A stretch of DNA of 64,000 nucleotides from Streptomyces sp. Ru62 (GTDB taxonomy: Bacteria; Actinomycetota; Actinomycetes; Streptomycetales; Streptomycetaceae). Both the position numbers and the translations under genes were made by a program. The stretch spans positions 434,001 through 498,000 of the forward strand of contig NZ_PQSU01000001.1 of NCBI RefSeq assembly GCF_002920615.1. Direction: 5' to 3'. The notes beneath the pieces were generated by a model, which saw only the letters and a list, made by a program, of their open reading frames with translations, had not been told where the DNA came from and did not search any database. The first letter of the stretch is position 1, and each line of letters opens with the position of its first letter. Positions 45,630 through 53,847 of this stretch are shown in pieces.

Positions 45630-46787
45630 GTGGCCGGATCGGCTGACTTCGACCTGTACCGCCCGTCCGAGGAGCACGACATGCTCCGGGACGCCGTCCG
45701 CGCCCTGGTCGAGGCGAAGATCGCGCCGTACGCCGCGGCGGTGGACGAGGAGGCCCGCTTCCCGCAGGAGGCCCTCGACGCCCTGGTCGCCAACGACCTG
45801 CACGCCGTGCACGTCCCCGAGGAGTACGGCGGCGCCGGCGCCGACGCGCTCGCCACGGTCATCGTGATCGAGGAGGTGGCCCGCGCCTGCGTCTCCTCCT
45901 CCCTCATCCCCGCCGTGAACAAGCTGGGCTCGCTCCCGGTGATCCTCTCCGGCGGCGAGGAGCTGAAGAAGAAGTACCTGACGCCACTCGCCAAGGGCGA
46001 CGCCATGTTCTCGTACTGCCTCTCCGAGCCGGAGGCCGGCTCCGACGCGGCCGGCATGAAGACCAAGGCGGTCCGCGACGGCGACCACTGGGTGCTCAAC
46101 GGCGTGAAGCGCTGGATCACCAACGCGGGCGTCTCCGAGTACTACACGGTGATGGCCGTGACGGACCCCTCGAAGCGCTCGAAGGGCATCTCCGCGTTCG
46201 TCGTGGAGAAGTCGGACGAGGGCGTCTCCTTCGGCGCCCCGGAGAAGAAGCTCGGCATCAAGGGCTCCCCGACCCGCGAGGTCTACTTCGACAACGTCCG
46301 CATCCCCGCCGACCGCATGATCGGCGAGGAGGGCACCGGCTTCATGACGGCCATGAAGACCCTGGACCACACCCGCATCACCATCGCGGCCCAGGCCCTC
46401 GGTGTCGCGCAGGGCGCCTTCGACTACGCCAAGGGCTACGTCCAGGAGCGCAAGCAGTTCGGCAAGCCGATCGCCGACTTCCAGGGCATCCAGTTCATGC
46501 TCGCCGACATGTCGATGAAGATCTCGGCGGCCCGCGCCCTCACCTACCAGGCCGCCGCCGCCTCGGAGCGCGGCGACGCCGACCTCACCTACCTGGGCGC
46601 CGCCGCCAAGTGCTTCGCCTCGGACGTCGCCATGGAGGTCACCACCGACGCCGTCCAGCTCCTCGGCGGCTACGGCTACACCCGTGACTACCCGGTGGAG
46701 CGCATGATGCGTGACGCCAAGATCACGCAGATTTATGAGGGCACGAACCAGGTCCAGCGCATCGTCATGGCCCGCAACCTGCCGTAA
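45630..46787 (+). CDS. Acyl-CoA dehydrogenase
   Basis: FAD enzyme of 385 aa introducing the alpha-beta double bond into acyl-CoA, most like short-chain or branched-chain members. YCLSEPEAGSDAAG and WITNAG are the FAD-contact signatures. The catalytic Glu is near 370 in QIYEGTNQVQR, the position seen in short/medium-chain enzymes. GAGAG precedes the GTG start. It is a single gene, so whether it serves fatty-acid or branched amino-acid breakdown cannot be decided. Confidence 0.95.
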   Translation: MAGSADFDLYRPSEEHDMLRDAVRALVEAKIAPYAAAVDEEARFPQEALDALVANDLHAVHVPEEYGGAGADALATVIVIEEVARACVSSSLIPAVNKLGSLPVILSGGEELKKKYLTPLAKGDAMFSYCLSEPEAGSDAAGMKTKAVRDGDHWVLNGVKRWITNAGVSEYYTVMAVTDPSKRSKGISAFVVEKSDEGVSFGAPEKKLGIKGSPTREVYFDNVRIPADRMIGEEGTGFMTAMKTLDHTRITIAAQALGVAQGAFDYAKGYVQERKQFGKPIADFQGIQFMLADMSMKISAARALTYQAAAASERGDADLTYLGAAAKCFASDVAMEVTTDAVQLLGGYGYTRDYPVERMMRDAKITQIYEGTNQVQRIVMARNLP

Positions 46788-46872
46788 TCCGACATGCGGG
46801 ACGTCGCTCCCCGGCGTAGGACGGAAGCACACGGGGCCCGCCCCGGGTCCCGCCTGCCTCCGAGGAGGAGCC

Positions 46873-47241
46873 ATGACCCAGTCCCAGTCCGGAATGATGC
46901 CCGCCCTCACGCAGCAGATGCAGGACTGCATCGACGCCTGCATGAACTGCCACAACATCTGCGAGGAGGCCATGAGCTCCTGCATGCAGCAGGGCGGCCA
47001 GGCGCAGATGCAGATCATGCGCGCGCTCATGGACTGCTCCGAGACGACCCGCATGTGCGCCGACATGATGATGCGGCGCTCGCCCATGGCGGGCGAGATG
47101 TGCGCCGTCTGCGCGCGGGCCTGTGACATGTGCGCCGAGGCGTGCATGTCCATGCCCGACGACCAGATGATGATGCGCTGCGCCGAGGCGTGTCGTCGCT
47201 GCGCGGAGACCTGTCGGGCGATGGCGGGCGCCAGCATGTGA
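46873..47241 (+). CDS. Cys/Met-rich four-helix-bundle copper-binding protein
   Basis: A 122-aa protein with 16 cysteines and more than 20 methionines. Cys appear in CxxxC and CxxC spacing on successive helices: DCIDACMNCHNICEEAMSSC, then MCAVCARACDMCAEACM and CAEACRRCAETC. This matches the Csp (DUF326) fold that stores many Cu(I) ions inside a four-helix bundle. No Tat or Sec signal is visible, so it is cytosolic like Csp3. AGGAGGAG precedes the ATG. No copper exporter or CsoR gene is adjacent; the leader 46788-46872 shows nothing obvious. Confidence 0.92.
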   Translation: MTQSQSGMMPALTQQMQDCIDACMNCHNICEEAMSSCMQQGGQAQMQIMRALMDCSETTRMCADMMMRRSPMAGEMCAVCARACDMCAEACMSMPDDQMMMRCAEACRRCAETCRAMAGASM

Positions 47242-47257
47242 GCCCACCCCGGCACGG

Positions 47258-47285
47258 CCGAGGGCACCCCGCGGGGTGCCCTCGG
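47258..47285. terminator. Bidirectional terminator
   Basis: CCGAGGGCACCCC and its exact complement form a perfect hairpin between the convergent copper-protein and LCP genes. Confidence 0.85.
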
Positions 47286-47302
47286 ACCGGTGCGTGACGG
47301 CG

Positions 47303-48628
47303 TCAGTTGCCGGAGACGGTGACCTTCTCGTCGTTGTTCAGCTCGTTCACCAGGGTCTTCACCTTGGCCTTGTCCCAGACGAGGTTGCCGCCCACGGAGC
47401 CGGAGATCGGCATGTTCATCGAGGTGCCGTCACCGCCGCTGACGCCCTTCATGGCCCAGAACATCGAGCCCAGGTCCCACAGCGACATGTCCTTGTCGAC
47501 GATCAGGGAGTCCAGGCCCGCGCCCATGGTCGGGTAGAACTTGAACGGGTTGAGGATCGTCGAGGGGGTGGCCACCTGGTGGGCCAGGGCGGCCAGGAAC
47601 TTCTGCTGGTTCTTGGTGCGCTGGAGGTCGGACGCGGCGAACGCGTGCCGGGTACGGACGAAGGCGAGCGCCTGCTGGCCGTTCAGGGTCTGCTTGCCGG
47701 CCTTGAAGTCGGCGCCCGACCACTTGTCCTTGAAGCCCTTGTCGATGTTGATCTCGACACCGCCCACCGCGTCCACGATGCTCGCGAAGCCCTGGAAGCC
47801 GATCTCCACGTAGTGGTCGATGCGCAGACCGGTGTTGGCCTCGATCGTGCGGACCAGCAGCGTCGGCCCGTCCTCGGCGTAGGTGGCGTTCAGCTTGGCG
47901 TGCCGCCCCTGCGCGGGGTAGGTCTTCCCGGACGTCGAGCCCTGGTACGACGGGACCACCACGTCCGAGTCGCGCGGCAGCGAGATCAGCGTGTCGCCGT
48001 TGTCGCCGACGTGCAGGATCATCATCGAGTCCGTGCGCTTGCCCTCGGCGCCGCCGGTGTGCAGCTTCTTCTCGTCCTCCTTGGACATGCCCTCACGGCT
48101 GTCCGAGCCGACGATCAGGTAGTTGGTGCCGTCGCCGCCCTCCGGCCGGTCGATGACCTTCGACAGGTCGACCTCGCGGCGCAGCTTGGAGTCGGCCCAG
48201 AAGTAGGTCGCGATCGAGGTGACGACCAGCACGGTCGCCAGGGTGATCGCCGTCCACTTGATCCGGCGCCGCCAGTTCGGCGCGGGGCGCGGCGACCGGG
48301 TGGGCGCCCCCGCCGTGCCGCCCGGGCCCCGGCCGCCGGAGCCGCCGTAGACCTGGCCGGTGTTGTAGCCGCTGTCGTAGTCGCCGTAGCCGGCGCCCTC
48401 CTCGTGCCCCTGGCCGTCGACGTACGACGGCTGCCGTGGCACACCGGCCCCGTACGGCGGCGCCGCCGGGCCGGGGTCGCCGTACGCCGAGCGCGGTCCG
48501 GGCGGTACCGCCGGGCCGCGCTGCACCTGACGCATCACGCGGGCCCCCTCCGGCTGTGCGCCGGCACTGCCGCGTCCGTAGCGCGGGCCGCGGTTGTCGT
48601 CGGACCATCCCTCGGGCCAGTCATTCAT
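47303..48628 (-). CDS. LytR-CpsA-Psr (LCP) family ligase, copy 1
   Basis: Membrane enzyme of about 441 aa that transfers lipid-linked glycopolymers (teichoic acid, arabinogalactan-like or capsule) to peptidoglycan. A Gly/Pro/Tyr-rich cytoplasmic region (1-118) and one span (about 122-145) precede the LCP domain with YLIVGSDSREGM, ISLPRDSDVVVP, KLNATYAEDG and ALAFVRTRH, which carry the phosphate-binding arginines. There is no C-terminal LytR_C domain, and the core lacks the cysteines of copies 3-5. It is divergent from the thioesterase gene with no strong Shine-Dalgarno. Confidence 0.93.
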   Translation of the reverse strand: MNDWPEGWSDDNRGPRYGRGSAGAQPEGARVMRQVQRGPAVPPGPRSAYGDPGPAAPPYGAGVPRQPSYVDGQGHEEGAGYGDYDSGYNTGQVYGGSGGRGPGGTAGAPTRSPRPAPNWRRRIKWTAITLATVLVVTSIATYFWADSKLRREVDLSKVIDRPEGGDGTNYLIVGSDSREGMSKEDEKKLHTGGAEGKRTDSMMILHVGDNGDTLISLPRDSDVVVPSYQGSTSGKTYPAQGRHAKLNATYAEDGPTLLVRTIEANTGLRIDHYVEIGFQGFASIVDAVGGVEINIDKGFKDKWSGADFKAGKQTLNGQQALAFVRTRHAFAASDLQRTKNQQKFLAALAHQVATPSTILNPFKFYPTMGAGLDSLIVDKDMSLWDLGSMFWAMKGVSGGDGTSMNMPISGSVGGNLVWDKAKVKTLVNELNNDEKVTVSGN

Positions 48629-48747
48629 GCGCCCCAGTGTGCAGGGCCCGGCCATGTGCTCGACAAGGGATGTGGGGAAATCAGGGCCTCGCTGTTGCGA
48701 ACCCGACACAAATTCCGCGAATGAGGCTTCGGCATAAGGTAGGGGGC

Positions 48748-49308
48748 ATGACAGACCAGGTCACGGACACGGATCCGGCGGTGGAACCGGACATCCCGGG
48801 CAAGCCCACGTCCGCCTCGCGCACCACCCTCAGCCACATCATGACCCACAACGACACCAACCTGCTGGGGACCGTGCACGGTGGCGTGATCATGAAGCTC
48901 GTCGACGACGCGGCGGGCGCCGTGGCCGGCCGGCACTCCGGCGGCCCGGCCGTCACCGCCTCCATGGACGAGATGGTGTTCCTTGAGCCGGTCCGCGTCG
49001 GTGACCTGGTCCACGTCAAGGCGCAGGTGAACTGGACCGGCCGGACCTCGATGGAGATCGGCGTCCGGGTCCTCGCCGAGCGTTGGAACGAGTCGGACCC
49101 GGCCACCCAGGTCGGCTCGGCCTACCTGGTCTTCACGGCCGTCGACGCCGACGGCAAACCGCGCCGGGTGCCGCCGGTGATACCGGAGACCGACCGCGAC
49201 CGCCGCCGCTACCAGGAGGCGCAGATCCGCCGCACCCACCGCCTGGCCCGCCGCCGGGCGATCCGGGAACTACGGGAGAAGCGGGCGGCCGAGGGCTTCG
49301 AGGACTGA
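48748..49308 (+). CDS. Acyl-CoA thioesterase (hotdog fold)
   Basis: A 186-aa single-hotdog thioesterase of the YciA/BACH type, hydrolysing acyl-CoA. The motif LGTVHGGVIMKLVDDAAG and the conserved MDEMVFLEPVRVGD mark the family. The last 50 residues are a strongly basic tail (RRRYQEAQIRRTHRLARRR). The ATG is preceded by AGGGGG and by a TAAGGT box seven bases upstream of it. It sits between two LCP genes without an evident functional link. Confidence 0.9.
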   Translation: MTDQVTDTDPAVEPDIPGKPTSASRTTLSHIMTHNDTNLLGTVHGGVIMKLVDDAAGAVAGRHSGGPAVTASMDEMVFLEPVRVGDLVHVKAQVNWTGRTSMEIGVRVLAERWNESDPATQVGSAYLVFTAVDADGKPRRVPPVIPETDRDRRRYQEAQIRRTHRLARRRAIRELREKRAAEGFED

Positions 49309-49365
49309 TCCGCGGACTGGCCGAGGACCGAGCCGCGGACTGACCCGAGGAGTGGGGAGACGGCC

Positions 49366-50895
49366 TCAGCACGTCACCTCGTTGCCCCGTACGACGCTCT
49401 GCTCCGGCTGGGCCGGGTCGTCGAACCGTACCTTCCGCACCTCCTTGAACTCCGGGCCGGCCGTCACCTTCAGCAGCGGCCCCTGGCCCGGCACGGCCCG
49501 CAGCTCGCTGCCCGGCAGCGCCGCGGCCAGGGAGCGGGCGGAGCGGTCCCAGCGGGGGTCGTAGAAGATGACCGTGCGCGCCACGCGGGCGGGCGCGGTC
49601 ACCGGCCGGCGGGTGGTGGCGAAGCCGGTCGCCGCGAGCGCCGCGTCGACCCGCTTGGCCAGCCCCACCGTGCCGCTGCCGTTCGCCACCTGGACCCGGA
49701 TCGTGTCCGGGGACACCTCCACCGGCACCGGAGTCCGCGCCGGGTCGCGGCGCGGCTGCTCCCCGGCGAGCGGCTTGTCGTCCCGCAGTGCCCCGAACAG
49801 CTGCTCCGCCTTGGCCGGGTCCCACTTCAGGGTCGAGCCGATGCCCTTGACCGGGTAGTCCATCCGCCCGATCGGGACGGTGGTGAACTCCGACGAGGAC
49901 GGCGAGAAGTTCCGCATCGCACGGCCGAGGTCGAGCAGCTCGTCGGTTCCGAAGCCCGCGTCGGCGCGGACCGAGCCGAGCACCGCCCGGGTCACGTCCC
50001 GGAACCGCATCGGGTTCAGCAGCACCCCGGAGGAGGTCGCCTTGTCCAGCAGCGCGGCCAGGAACCGCTGCTGCCGCTTCATCCGGCCCAGGTCGCTGGC
50101 CCCGTCGACGTGCCGCGCCCGTACGTACTGGAGCGCCTGCCCGCCCCGGAGGGTGTACGTGCCGGGCGCGAGGTCGAGCCCGGTGTACCGGTCCTTCAGC
50201 GGCGTCGGCGTGCACACCTTGACCCCGCCGAGGACGTCCACGGTCTTCATGAAGCTGGTGAAGTCGATCTCCAGATAGTGGTCGATCTTCACATGGGTCA
50301 TGCTCTCGACCGTGCGGATGGTCAGCTGGGGTCCGCCCTCGGCGTAGGCCGCGTTGAGCCTGACCGGGTGCGGGCCGTGCCGCTGCCCGGTGTTCTGGTC
50401 GACGTGCGCGGGGGTCTCGGCGTAGGAGTCGCGCGGCAGGCTCACCACGGTGGCCCGCTCCCGGTCCTCCGCGATGTGCACGATCATCATGGTGTCGGTG
50501 CAGTGACAGGGCGCCCCGCCCAGCCGGTAGGCCCGCCGGTCCTGCTCGCTGAGCTTGTCCCGGCCGTCGGTGCCTACCAGCAGTACGTTCATGCCGTGCC
50601 CGGCCCGGGGCCGGTTCTTCATGTCCTTGAAGGCGTCGATCCGGGCGATGCCCGCGTCCAGGCTGGCGACCACCGCGTGCCCGATCCCGGCGGAGGCGAG
50701 CACCACGACCGACAGCGTGGTGACCGCCCGCATGGCCCAGCGGGGCCGCCGCGGCGGCCGGACCGGCCGTACCTGCCGCTCGGGCGGACGCGGCACCCGG
50801 CGGGGCGGCCGCGGGCGGCGCTGCGGGCTGGGAGCCCCTCCCCCGCTTCTGGCGGTGGAGGAGGGGGACCGGGGCGGGCTGGGCAAGGGGGACAC
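49366..50895 (-). CDS. LCP family ligase with C-terminal LytR_C domain, copy 2
   Basis: About 509 aa. A Pro/Arg-rich cytoplasmic tail (1-52), a span (about 56-78), the LCP domain (VLLVGTDGRDK, VVSLPRDSYAE, RLNAAYAEGG, ALQYVRARH) and a C-terminal LytR_C domain starting near IRVQVANGSGTVGLAKR. Cysteines occur at GAPCHCTD and KVCTPT. The start is uncertain: the GTG at 50895 is one base after GGAGGT, and a TTG three codons on has a better gap. It is divergent from the glycosyltransferase gene. Confidence 0.92.
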   Translation of the reverse strand: MSPLPSPPRSPSSTARSGGGAPSPQRRPRPPRRVPRPPERQVRPVRPPRRPRWAMRAVTTLSVVVLASAGIGHAVVASLDAGIARIDAFKDMKNRPRAGHGMNVLLVGTDGRDKLSEQDRRAYRLGGAPCHCTDTMMIVHIAEDRERATVVSLPRDSYAETPAHVDQNTGQRHGPHPVRLNAAYAEGGPQLTIRTVESMTHVKIDHYLEIDFTSFMKTVDVLGGVKVCTPTPLKDRYTGLDLAPGTYTLRGGQALQYVRARHVDGASDLGRMKRQQRFLAALLDKATSSGVLLNPMRFRDVTRAVLGSVRADAGFGTDELLDLGRAMRNFSPSSSEFTTVPIGRMDYPVKGIGSTLKWDPAKAEQLFGALRDDKPLAGEQPRRDPARTPVPVEVSPDTIRVQVANGSGTVGLAKRVDAALAATGFATTRRPVTAPARVARTVIFYDPRWDRSARSLAAALPGSELRAVPGQGPLLKVTAGPEFKEVRKVRFDDPAQPEQSVVRGNEVTC

Positions 50896-51014
50896 CTCCG
50901 GACGAGGCCGTACGTGGGATCCGTGAGCACAGTAGGCCGATACGATCTCCTGCCCGCGCCGCAGGCCCGGCGGCGCGCACCCGTATCCCCCGTTCGCGGT
51001 AACGTGAGGCCCCT

Positions 51015-52046
51015 ATGAACGCCAAGCCCGACGTGCGGCTCCCCGCAGTGTCCGTGATCATGCCCGTCCTCAACGAGGAGCGGCATCTGCGCGGGGCCGT
51101 CCAAGCGATCCTCGCGCAGGAGTACGCCGGCGAGCTGGAGGTCGTGATCGCCCTCGGTCCGTCCACGGACCGCACGGACGAGATCGCCGCCGAGCTGGTC
51201 TCGGAAGACCCGCGCGTGCACACCGTCCCGAACCCGACCGGCCGCACCCCGGCCGCGCTGAACGCGGCGATCAAGGCGTCCCGCCACCCGATCGTGGTCC
51301 GCGTCGACGGCCACGGCATGCTCTCGCCGAACTACATCGCGACCGCGGTGCGGCTCCTTGAGGAGACCGGCGCGCAGAACGTCGGCGGCATCATGCACGC
51401 CGAGGGCGAGACCGACTGGGAGCACGCGGTGGCCGCCGCGATGACCTCGAAGATCGGCGTCGGCAACGCGGCGTTCCACACCGGCGGCCAGGCCGGTCCC
51501 GCCGAGACGGTCTACCTCGGTGTCTTCCGCCGCGAGGCGCTGGAGCAGCAGGGCGGCTACAACGAGGAGTTCATCCGCGCCCAGGACTGGGAGCTGAACT
51601 TCCGCATCCGTGAGGCGGGCGGGCTCATCTGGTTCTCGCCCGAGCTGAGGGTGTCGTACCGGCCGCGGCCGTCGGTGCGGGCGCTGGCCAAGCAGTACAA
51701 GGACTACGGCCGCTGGCGGCACGTCGTCGCCCGCTACCACTCCGGTTCGATCAACCTGCGCTACCTGGCGCCGCCGACGGCGGTGTGCGCGATGGCCGTG
51801 GGCCTGGTCGTCGGCGCGGCGCTGACCCCGTGGGGCTTCGTGATCCCCGGTGGCTACCTGGCCGCGATCGTCGCGGGGTCCGTCCCGGCCGGCAAGGGCC
51901 TGCCGCTGAGGGCCCGGCTGCAGATCCCGGTGGCCCTCGCCACCATGCACATGTCGTGGGGCTGGGGCTTCCTGACCAGCCCGAAGTCCCTGGCGAAGAG
52001 GGTCATCGCCTCCCGGCGGCCCGCGGTCGTGGACGCCGCCGCCTGA
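51015..52046 (+). CDS. Family 2 glycosyltransferase with C-terminal membrane segments
   Basis: A GT-A fold transferase of 343 aa. The N-terminal VSVIMPVLNEERHLRGAV binds the nucleotide, RVDGHG stands in for the DxD metal motif, and GGYNEEFIRAQDWELNFR holds the QDWE/catalytic Asp region. Two hydrophobic stretches (about 255-295) suggest membrane association, as in transferases acting on polyprenyl-linked sugars. Flanked by LCP genes, it likely builds the polymer they ligate. No Shine-Dalgarno is obvious; TAACGT lies nine bases before the ATG. Confidence 0.9.
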   Translation: MNAKPDVRLPAVSVIMPVLNEERHLRGAVQAILAQEYAGELEVVIALGPSTDRTDEIAAELVSEDPRVHTVPNPTGRTPAALNAAIKASRHPIVVRVDGHGMLSPNYIATAVRLLEETGAQNVGGIMHAEGETDWEHAVAAAMTSKIGVGNAAFHTGGQAGPAETVYLGVFRREALEQQGGYNEEFIRAQDWELNFRIREAGGLIWFSPELRVSYRPRPSVRALAKQYKDYGRWRHVVARYHSGSINLRYLAPPTAVCAMAVGLVVGAALTPWGFVIPGGYLAAIVAGSVPAGKGLPLRARLQIPVALATMHMSWGWGFLTSPKSLAKRVIASRRPAVVDAAA

Positions 52047-52055
52047 CGGACGTAC

Positions 52056-52088
52056 GAAGGGGCCCCTCCCGCCCGGAGGGGCCCCTTC
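52056..52088. terminator. Bidirectional terminator
   Basis: GAAGGGGCCCCTCC and its exact complement flank a 5-base loop between the convergent glycosyltransferase and LCP copy 3 genes. Confidence 0.9.
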
Positions 52089-52106
52089 ACGCGTGCCGGG
52101 GCGTCA

Positions 52107-53765
52107 CTACCACTGGTAGGGCCCGTACACGTTCATGCAGTCCCCCTTGTCCGAGGCGTTGACGGCGTCGGTGCCCTCGGGCAGGTCGCCCGCCTTCGGC
52201 TCGGACCGCTTGGGATAGCTGTTGCCCGAGCGCCAGTCCGCGCCGACGACGACGGTGACCCCCGTCACGTCGGTCGACTTCTGGACCGAACTCATCGGGA
52301 TGCCCAGCGCCTTGGCCACCGCCTGCGCGTCGCCCTCCAGGTCCGCGCTCGGGTACCGCACGACCGTCTTGTCCTCGGCCAGGCTCCCCGAGGTGTCGGC
52401 CTGCGCCCGCGCGTAGCCCTTCTGCACGAGCACCTGGCCGATCGCCGACGCCCGCTGCTGCACCGGAGCCTCGCTGTCGGTCCGGGTGGCGTTCTGCACC
52501 AGCACCCCGAGCCGGCCCGGATCGAGCGACGGCTTCTTGGCCGGCGTGGCCCTGCCCGTGTCCTTCTTCGGCCCGGACTCCCCGCCGTTCTTGTCGAGCG
52601 GCACGTCGTCCTGGAGCATCTGCCAGAGCTGGGCGGCCTTGTCCTTGTCCGGTACGACGTGGTTGTCCGGGTCGTTCGGGTCCGGGACGTTGGGCATCGT
52701 CAAGCTGGTGATGCGGTCGGTCGGCACCGACTTCATCTCCATTCCCAGGTCGTACAGCTTCTTGACCGTGCCGATCTCCTCGGAGACCTTCAGGGACTTG
52801 GTGGCCGCGTCGGCCAGGTCCATCAGCCGGCCGGTGTCGGTGAAGACGTTCTGCTGCTTCAGCGTGCGGACCATCGAGTTCAGGTACATGTGCTGGGCGC
52901 GGGCCCGCATCAGGTCGCTGCCCCAGGCGTGCCGGGTGCGCAGCCACTGCAGCGCCTTCTCGCCCTTCACCTTGTGCGAGCCCCTCGTCAGCTTCAGGCC
53001 GGAACCGCCGCGCTGACGGGGTGTCGAGTGGTCCCAGACGTTCTGGTTGACGCACACCTCGACACCCCCGATCGCGTCCGCCATCCGCACCACGCCCGCA
53101 AAGTCGATCGTCATCCAGTGGTCGATGTAGACCCCGGTGAGGTTCTCCCAGGTGAGCAGGGTGCAGCCGGCCCCACCGCGGGCCAGGCTGACGTTGATGA
53201 TGTCGTTCGTCGCCGGATAGACATGGTCGGTCTTGGGGTCCGTGCACTTGGGGATGTCCACCCGGGTGTCCCGGGGGATGCTCACCATGGCGGCGCTCTT
53301 GCGGTCCGCCGAGAGGTGGATGAGCATCTGCACGTCACCGAGCGGCGGGTCGCCGACGTGGTCCCTGCTCCCGCCGAGCTTCAGGTTCTCCTTGGAGTTC
53401 CGGCTGTCGGAGCCGATCAGCAGGATGTTCAGCGGGGTCTGGCCGGCCGCGTTCGGGCGGGTCCTGTGCGCCTTGGAGTCGTCGCCGTTGGCCCGCTTGC
53501 CCTTCTGGATGTTGCCGTTGAGGTGCTGGTAGTAGAGATATCCGGCGCCGGCCGTGCCGAGTATCACCACCGCCAGCACGGTGGCCGACCAGCGCAGCAC
53601 CCGCCGTCTGCGCCGCCGTTCGGTCTTGGGACCACCCGCCCGCCGTCCGCCGCCACGCCGGCCGCCGTGCCGGCCGGAACGCGCCGGCGCGTCCGAGTTC
53701 CCCGGCGCGAGCGACTTCGTGTCCTCGACCGCCGGAGCCTCCCCGCGCACCTCGCTCTGCGCCAA
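52107..53765 (-). CDS. LCP family ligase with C-terminal LytR_C domain, copy 3
   Basis: About 552 aa. A basic cytoplasmic region (RRRRRRVLRW) precedes one span and the LCP domain with ILLIGSDSRNSK, VSIPRDTRVDIP, NVSLARGG and ALQWLRTRH. Three cysteines (IPKCTD, GGAGCTLL, GVEVCVNQ) match those in copies 4 and 5. A LytR_C domain begins near LGVLVQNATR, and the protein ends CMNVYGPYQW. The start is uncertain: TTG at 53765 has GGAGGG eight bases upstream; the frame extends to 53798. A strong hairpin of the upstream gene lies immediately before it. Confidence 0.9.
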   Translation of the reverse strand: MAQSEVRGEAPAVEDTKSLAPGNSDAPARSGRHGGRRGGGRRAGGPKTERRRRRRVLRWSATVLAVVILGTAGAGYLYYQHLNGNIQKGKRANGDDSKAHRTRPNAAGQTPLNILLIGSDSRNSKENLKLGGSRDHVGDPPLGDVQMLIHLSADRKSAAMVSIPRDTRVDIPKCTDPKTDHVYPATNDIINVSLARGGAGCTLLTWENLTGVYIDHWMTIDFAGVVRMADAIGGVEVCVNQNVWDHSTPRQRGGSGLKLTRGSHKVKGEKALQWLRTRHAWGSDLMRARAQHMYLNSMVRTLKQQNVFTDTGRLMDLADAATKSLKVSEEIGTVKKLYDLGMEMKSVPTDRITSLTMPNVPDPNDPDNHVVPDKDKAAQLWQMLQDDVPLDKNGGESGPKKDTGRATPAKKPSLDPGRLGVLVQNATRTDSEAPVQQRASAIGQVLVQKGYARAQADTSGSLAEDKTVVRYPSADLEGDAQAVAKALGIPMSSVQKSTDVTGVTVVVGADWRSGNSYPKRSEPKAGDLPEGTDAVNASDKGDCMNVYGPYQW

Positions 53766-53799
53766 ACTCCCTGCCCTCCCCACCCTTGCGCCAAGCAAC

Positions 53800-53837
53800 G
53801 GGCCCGTCCCGCGTCCGGTTAGACGCTTGACGGGCCC
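53800..53837 (-). terminator. Terminator after LCP copy 4
   Basis: GGGCCCGTC/GACGGGCCC forms a 9-bp stem with an inner GCGTC/GACGC stem, 10 bases past the stop of the minus-strand LCP gene. It shows copies 3 and 4 are separate transcripts. Confidence 0.85.
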
Positions 53838-53847
53838 ATAGGGTTAC

